DNA of 9,192 bases from JAWLDB01 sp041686915 (lineage in GTDB: Bacteria > Bacillota > UBA994 > UBA5500). The stretch spans positions 1-9,192 of the forward strand of contig JAWLDB010000107.1 in assembly GCA_041686915.1 (NCBI GenBank), written 5' to 3'. The position numbers were made by a program, and so were the translations under genes. The notes below the pieces were generated by a model. It had not been told where the DNA came from. It saw nothing but the letters and a program-made list of their open reading frames with translations, and did no database searches. Positions 6,367 to 9,192 of this stretch are shown one piece after another; within the stretch, counting starts at the first letter, position 1, and the number at the start of each line of letters is the position of its first letter.

Positions 6367-6404
6367 AAGCTGCCCGGGATAAGGTGCTCCCGGGCAGCTT
6401 TTAT
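6367..6404. terminator. Terminator hairpin between convergent lipoprotein and cyclase genes
   Basis: A perfect 13-bp stem (6367-6379 with 6388-6400) is GC-rich in the core (GCTGCCCGGGA) and has an 8-base loop. On the plus strand the stem ends in TT followed by TTAT, a moderate U-tract. On the minus strand the tail is TTGCTATT. It sits 22 bases after the plus-strand stop and 25 bases past the minus-strand stop, so it may serve both genes. Confidence 0.85.
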
Positions 6405-6425
6405 GCACAGTGATATGTTGTTTGG

Positions 6426-7049
6426 CTAATACCTGGCGACGGCCCTGACCGGTGAGCCCTCGGCCGCAATCCTTAGGGGCAGGGCAATCACTTCAAACTC
6501 GGGAACGCCAACGAGGGCTTCCAGGTTAGTCAGGTTCTCCATAATGAAAATGCCGTTACCAAGCAGCAGCTTATGTATCTCAAAGGGATAGCTGTCTGGC
6601 TTTGGCATGTCCATGCCGAGCATTTTAATCTGTTTCCGACAGAAGAGCTCGGCTAGGGCAGTCTCTACCATCGGATGGTCGTTAAACCGCTGGTAGTAGG
6701 CGTCTGTCCCGTACAACTCGCTAAACCCGGTCAAGAGCAGGACGATGCTTCCCTCTTTAATCAGTTCCTCGTATTCGTCTCTATAGGCTATGACCGGCTC
6801 ATCCCTCACATCTAACAGGCATCCGCTACCCATGAAAGACTCCAGCAGATAGTCACAAATATGCTTGTCGCTCTCAAGGAAGTGGCTGGGCGCGTCAACA
6901 TGCGTTCCTGCGTGCATGCCGGTCGTAAGCCGCGAGTTATTGAACTTATCCTTAGCGAGTATCTTGTCCTGCCAGAGGTTTACCTCTGAGTCGTATGGGT
7001 GCACAGGCATTTGGTCAGAGATTGGTTGGCTGAGGTCTACTATCTTCAA
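6426..7049 (-). CDS. Cyclase-family metal hydrolase (kynurenine formamidase-like)
   Basis: This is a 207-residue soluble protein, the usual length for the family. The metal and catalytic signature HAGTHVDAPSH gives H46, H50, D52 and H56. The second half has the expected GMDMPKPDSYPFEIH with H159, then IFIMENLTNL with E171, and the C-terminal LPLRIAAEGSPVRAVA. Family members hydrolyse amide, ester or lactone bonds with zinc or manganese; N-formylkynurenine is the best-known substrate. With no tryptophan-degradation gene nearby, the substrate is open, so no symbol is given. The start is TTG 7049: AGAGGGGG lies 6 bases upstream, and there is no ATG or GTG between it and the upstream in-frame stop. 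It lies on the same strand as the ABC genes, 243 bases downstream of them. Confidence 0.93.
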   Translation of the reverse strand: MKIVDLSQPISDQMPVHPYDSEVNLWQDKILAKDKFNNSRLTTGMHAGTHVDAPSHFLESDKHICDYLLESFMGSGCLLDVRDEPVIAYRDEYEELIKEGSIVLLLTGFSELYGTDAYYQRFNDHPMVETALAELFCRKQIKMLGMDMPKPDSYPFEIHKLLLGNGIFIMENLTNLEALVGVPEFEVIALPLRIAAEGSPVRAVARY

Positions 7050-7055
7050 TATTTG

Positions 7056-7063
7056 CCCCCTCT
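7056..7063 (-). promoter_or_regulatory. Ribosome binding site fixing the cyclase TTG start
   Basis: On the minus strand AGAGGGGG is followed by six bases (CAAATA) and then TTG. The strong site, and the lack of another start codon in frame, decide the call. Confidence 0.7.
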
Positions 7064-7142
7064 TTCCGGCAGCATCTAGCTCCCTGGCTTACTGAAATCA
7101 TAGTTGACGGCAACAACGCAGTTTTCATCTCTGTGGCAATCT

Positions 7143-7198
7143 CCTGCATGGGCCGAACATCTTGATATATGATAGCACAGCGTGCCGTGCCATGCAGG
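7143..7198 (-). promoter_or_regulatory. Candidate extended -10 promoter flanked by a 9-bp inverted repeat
   Basis: On the minus strand TGC-TATCAT (7177 down to 7169) fits an extended -10 box; the -35 region 17 bases upstream is poor (CTGCAT). CCTGCATGG (7143-7151) and its perfect complement CCATGCAGG (7190-7198) flank it with 38 bases between. One arm covers the -35 area and the other lies just past the expected start, as for an operator pair or an RNA hairpin. The promoter would serve the cyclase gene. The assignment is tentative. Confidence 0.4.
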
Positions 7199-7250
7199 TA
7201 GCAGTTGCAATGCACAAGAAAACTACCCTATTCCGCAACGCATGCAAGAG

Positions 7251-7285
7251 GGACGCGCACTTGCCGCTAGACTAAGTGCGCGTCC
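7251..7285 (-). terminator. Strong hairpin after the ABC exporter gene, likely terminator
   Basis: A perfect 12-bp GC-rich stem (7251-7262 with 7274-7285, core GGACGCGCACTT) with an 11-base loop starts 7 bases past the ABC stop. The tail on the minus strand is CTCTTGC, poor in T, so termination may be partial, or the hairpin may protect the 3' end of the message. Confidence 0.65.
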
Positions 7286-7292
7286 ATGTATC

Positions 7293-9035
7293 TTACCAAC
7301 CTGCCAAGGCCACCTGCTCTTTGTTCACGACCTGAACTTGCTGGTCCTTCACTTCATAGATAACGTCCACTAACTGGAGCGATGTAGTGCGATGGGTGAC
7401 GATAATCAGAGTTTTGTTGGTAGCCACCTGCCGCAGCGCCTGATAAATCGTTAACTCAGTTTGCGGATCGAGATGCGAGGCGGCCTCATCCAGGATGAGG
7501 ATCTCAGGGTCCCTGAGCAAAGCACGGGCAATGGCCACGGCCTGTCGCTGGCCACCTGATAGGGTTTCCCCGCCCTCACCTATCTTGGTATTAAGTCCAT
7601 CCGGCAGCTTGGCAAAGAAACTGTCAAGACCCAATCGCTTGATAAGCTCCGCCACCTGCTTCCGGCTAATGTTTGGCAACCCATAGCCGATGTTCCTCCA
7701 AACCGGACCGGACACTAGGTAAGTGTCCTGTGGCACTACCTGCACCCGCGTCCTAAGCTCTGCTTCTGTCATATCCTGCAGGTTGACGCCACCAAGCTGC
7801 AATACTCCATCCTGGGGGTCGTATAGCCGCCCAATCAACCTAGCCAAGGTACTTTTGCCGGCTCCAGACGGGCCAATGATGCCGATCTTGCTGCCGTGCG
7901 GTATCTGCAGGCAGGCCTTCTCCAATACCGGGTTCGCCGCATAGGAGAAGGATACGCCATCGAGCACGAAGTCATCTCCTGTCGGCTTCTGCCCTACTTC
8001 TGGCCAGATGAGCGCTGGCGGCTCCTGTACCAGCTTATAGATGCGGTCGAGTGATGCGGCTGCCGTCTGGTAAGAAGTGTAGATTTGGCTGAGGTCCATC
8101 AGGGGCCCATATACTCTGCGTACATAGGCGATAGCTGCCATTAGCACCCCGAGCGAAATCGCACCCTGACCAAACAATACGCCGCCCTGCCAGATTACCA
8201 CTGCCAGGCCAATAGCGCTGTTTAGGTCCATAATCGGGAACATCAAGGCTGATAGACCCACCGATTTAACGTGAGCGAGGCGAGCCTTGTCACTGAGGTC
8301 CTGCACCTTACCTGTCTGTCGGTCCTCTTGCGAGAAGCTCTTCACCGCCTTTACTCCCGCGACGTTCTGTTCCACGCCAGCTGTCAGATCGGCGATGCTT
8401 TGTCGCACCTGGGCCTGAGCCTTGCGCAGCAGCTTGCCGATTAGCTGTGTGCCGAAAAGAGTAATAGGCATGGTGATGATCAGCGCCAGGGCCAGCCTGC
8501 GGTTGAGTAGGAAAAGAGCCGTTGAGATGGCGACGACTGTCACCATGTCACTGAGAAAGTATATAAAGCCCTGGGAGATCAATGAGAAGATGCTCTCAAC
8601 GTCGTTCATGATAGTGGACGTAACGTGGCCAGTTTTCTGCCGCTGGTGAAAGCGGATGTCCAATTCCATGACGTGATCGAACAGCGTGCGCCGCAGCCGT
8701 GCCATGGTGGTATACGCCACCTTCTGGGTAAGGAAGGTCTGCCAGTAAGCAGCCAGCCATTCCAGCGCAACAACCAACACATATGCCATCACGAGGCTAA
8801 CGAGCCCATTCCATGCACCCGCTGTCACATGCCGGTCGACAGCCCAGCTAGTTAGGAGTGGTGCCATTACGTTTGCGCCGGCAATCACCAGTGTTAGCAG
8901 CACCGCAATTAGCAGTTGCCCCTTTAGCCCCCACATCTGCCCAATCAGCAAGCGCATTGCTTGCCTGTTCAACTGGCGCAGGTTGTACTTCTCATCTGAG
9001 CCGCTACCTAGCCTTTGCCCCATCCCGCCTCTCAA
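7293..9035 (-). CDS. ABC exporter half-transporter (membrane domain plus ATPase)
   Basis: This is a 580-residue protein. About six membrane helices occupy residues 38-310, followed by a complete ATPase domain: A-loop Y365, Walker A GPSGAGKST (388-396), Q-loop Q436, signature LSGGQ (492-496), Walker B ILILDE with D516 and the catalytic E517, D-loop SHLD, and switch H548. This architecture is that of type IV (multidrug or lipid) exporters such as BmrCD or YheIH; the substrate is not readable. It follows a second ABC gene with a 4-base TTGA overlap, so the two half-transporters probably form a heterodimer and are translationally coupled. The TTG start at 9035 is supported by this overlap and by AAGGGGG 9 bases upstream; an in-frame ATG at 9023 is the alternative. 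The catalytic Glu is intact, so in a heterodimer this subunit would supply the canonical Walker B. Confidence 0.94.
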   Translation of the reverse strand: MRGGMGQRLGSGSDEKYNLRQLNRQAMRLLIGQMWGLKGQLLIAVLLTLVIAGANVMAPLLTSWAVDRHVTAGAWNGLVSLVMAYVLVVALEWLAAYWQTFLTQKVAYTTMARLRRTLFDHVMELDIRFHQRQKTGHVTSTIMNDVESIFSLISQGFIYFLSDMVTVVAISTALFLLNRRLALALIITMPITLFGTQLIGKLLRKAQAQVRQSIADLTAGVEQNVAGVKAVKSFSQEDRQTGKVQDLSDKARLAHVKSVGLSALMFPIMDLNSAIGLAVVIWQGGVLFGQGAISLGVLMAAIAYVRRVYGPLMDLSQIYTSYQTAAASLDRIYKLVQEPPALIWPEVGQKPTGDDFVLDGVSFSYAANPVLEKACLQIPHGSKIGIIGPSGAGKSTLARLIGRLYDPQDGVLQLGGVNLQDMTEAELRTRVQVVPQDTYLVSGPVWRNIGYGLPNISRKQVAELIKRLGLDSFFAKLPDGLNTKIGEGGETLSGGQRQAVAIARALLRDPEILILDEAASHLDPQTELTIYQALRQVATNKTLIIVTHRTTSLQLVDVIYEVKDQQVQVVNKEQVALAGW

Positions 9036-9192
9036 TTGGCTGCACCCCCTTGCGAAGATAACTGGCTGGCAACGAACTCCCGGTAAGCTGGCTCGGTCGC
9101 CAGCAACTCCGTATGTGTGCCGACTGCCGATATTTTGCCATTGACGAGGAAGACCACCAGGTCAGCGTTCTGGATGGTCCACAGCCGGTGAG
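9032..9192 (-). CDS. C-terminal end of partner ABC half-transporter (partial)
   Basis: The frame is open from the window edge and gives 52 residues ending at TGA 9034-9032. The first full residue is the switch histidine of an ATPase domain (HRLWTIQNAD). The usual end of an ABC domain follows: LVVFLVNGKISAVGTHTELL, then a short tail. The spacing from H-loop to NG and GTHTELL is typical of exporters. Its stop overlaps the TTG start of the next ABC gene by four bases. Everything before the H-loop lies beyond the window, so the state of its Walker B and signature motifs is unknown. Confidence 0.9.
   Translation of the reverse strand, partial: HRLWTIQNADLVVFLVNGKISAVGTHTELLATEPAYREFVASQLSSQGGAAN

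Noticed and set aside
7015..7215. Minus-strand ORF of 66 codons, which includes a possible short leader peptide from about 7153, overlapping the cyclase start
   Set aside because: It has no good ribosome site, its product is unlike anything I know, and it overlaps the well-supported TTG start of the cyclase in another frame.

Overview
The window looks like a chromosomal segment from an anaerobic Bacillota (Clostridia or Negativicutes type). The reasons are strong AGGAGG-type ribosome binding sites, frequent TTG starts, Rho-independent terminators after most plus-strand genes, a FeoB followed by the small Cys-rich FeoB-associated protein typical of anaerobic Firmicutes, and two lipoproteins. 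The genus cannot be named from the sequence alone. No tRNA, rRNA, CRISPR array, insertion sequence or phage gene was seen. No gap without a gene exceeds 300 bases; the largest are about 243 (7050-7292), 201 (4180-4380), 185 (1954-2138) and 177 (5667-5843), and their contents are listed as features.

Left part, plus strand. Positions 1-1800 hold most of feoB, the ferrous iron transporter, cut at its 5' end. A 47-residue membrane-anchored Cys-rich protein follows 9 bases later (1810-1953), and a strong terminator closes the operon. A well-formed promoter (2076-2104) then drives a 12-helix MFS transporter of the oxalate/formate-antiporter or monocarboxylate-transporter type (2139-3440), which has its own terminator. 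Next come a zinc-ribbon SAM methyltransferase starting at TTG (3544-4179) and another terminator.

Middle. A consensus sigma-A promoter (TTGACA, 17 bases, TATAAT) runs straight into two tandem inverted repeats and drives a 133-residue four-helix membrane protein of unknown function (4381-4782). The repeats resemble TetR-type operators, but no regulator gene is in the window. Two lipoproteins then diverge from a shared 177-base region: a lipid-anchored alpha/beta hydrolase on the minus strand (4884-5666) and an unrecognised 166-residue lipoprotein on the plus strand (5844-6344). A perfect 6-bp-arm palindrome lies between them.

Right part, minus strand. A cyclase-family metal hydrolase, resembling kynurenine formamidase (6426-7049), lies downstream of a two-gene ABC exporter. 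The exporter is a complete 580-residue half-transporter (7293-9035) plus the C-terminal tail of its partner (9032 to the window edge), joined by a 4-base TTGA overlap. The two probably form a heterodimer.

Most genes are short independent transcription units, so the window reads as a set of unrelated housekeeping and transport functions rather than one system. No clearly novel multi-gene system is visible. The most interesting items are the strong promoter with tandem operators before the unknown four-helix protein, and the divergent lipoprotein pair.
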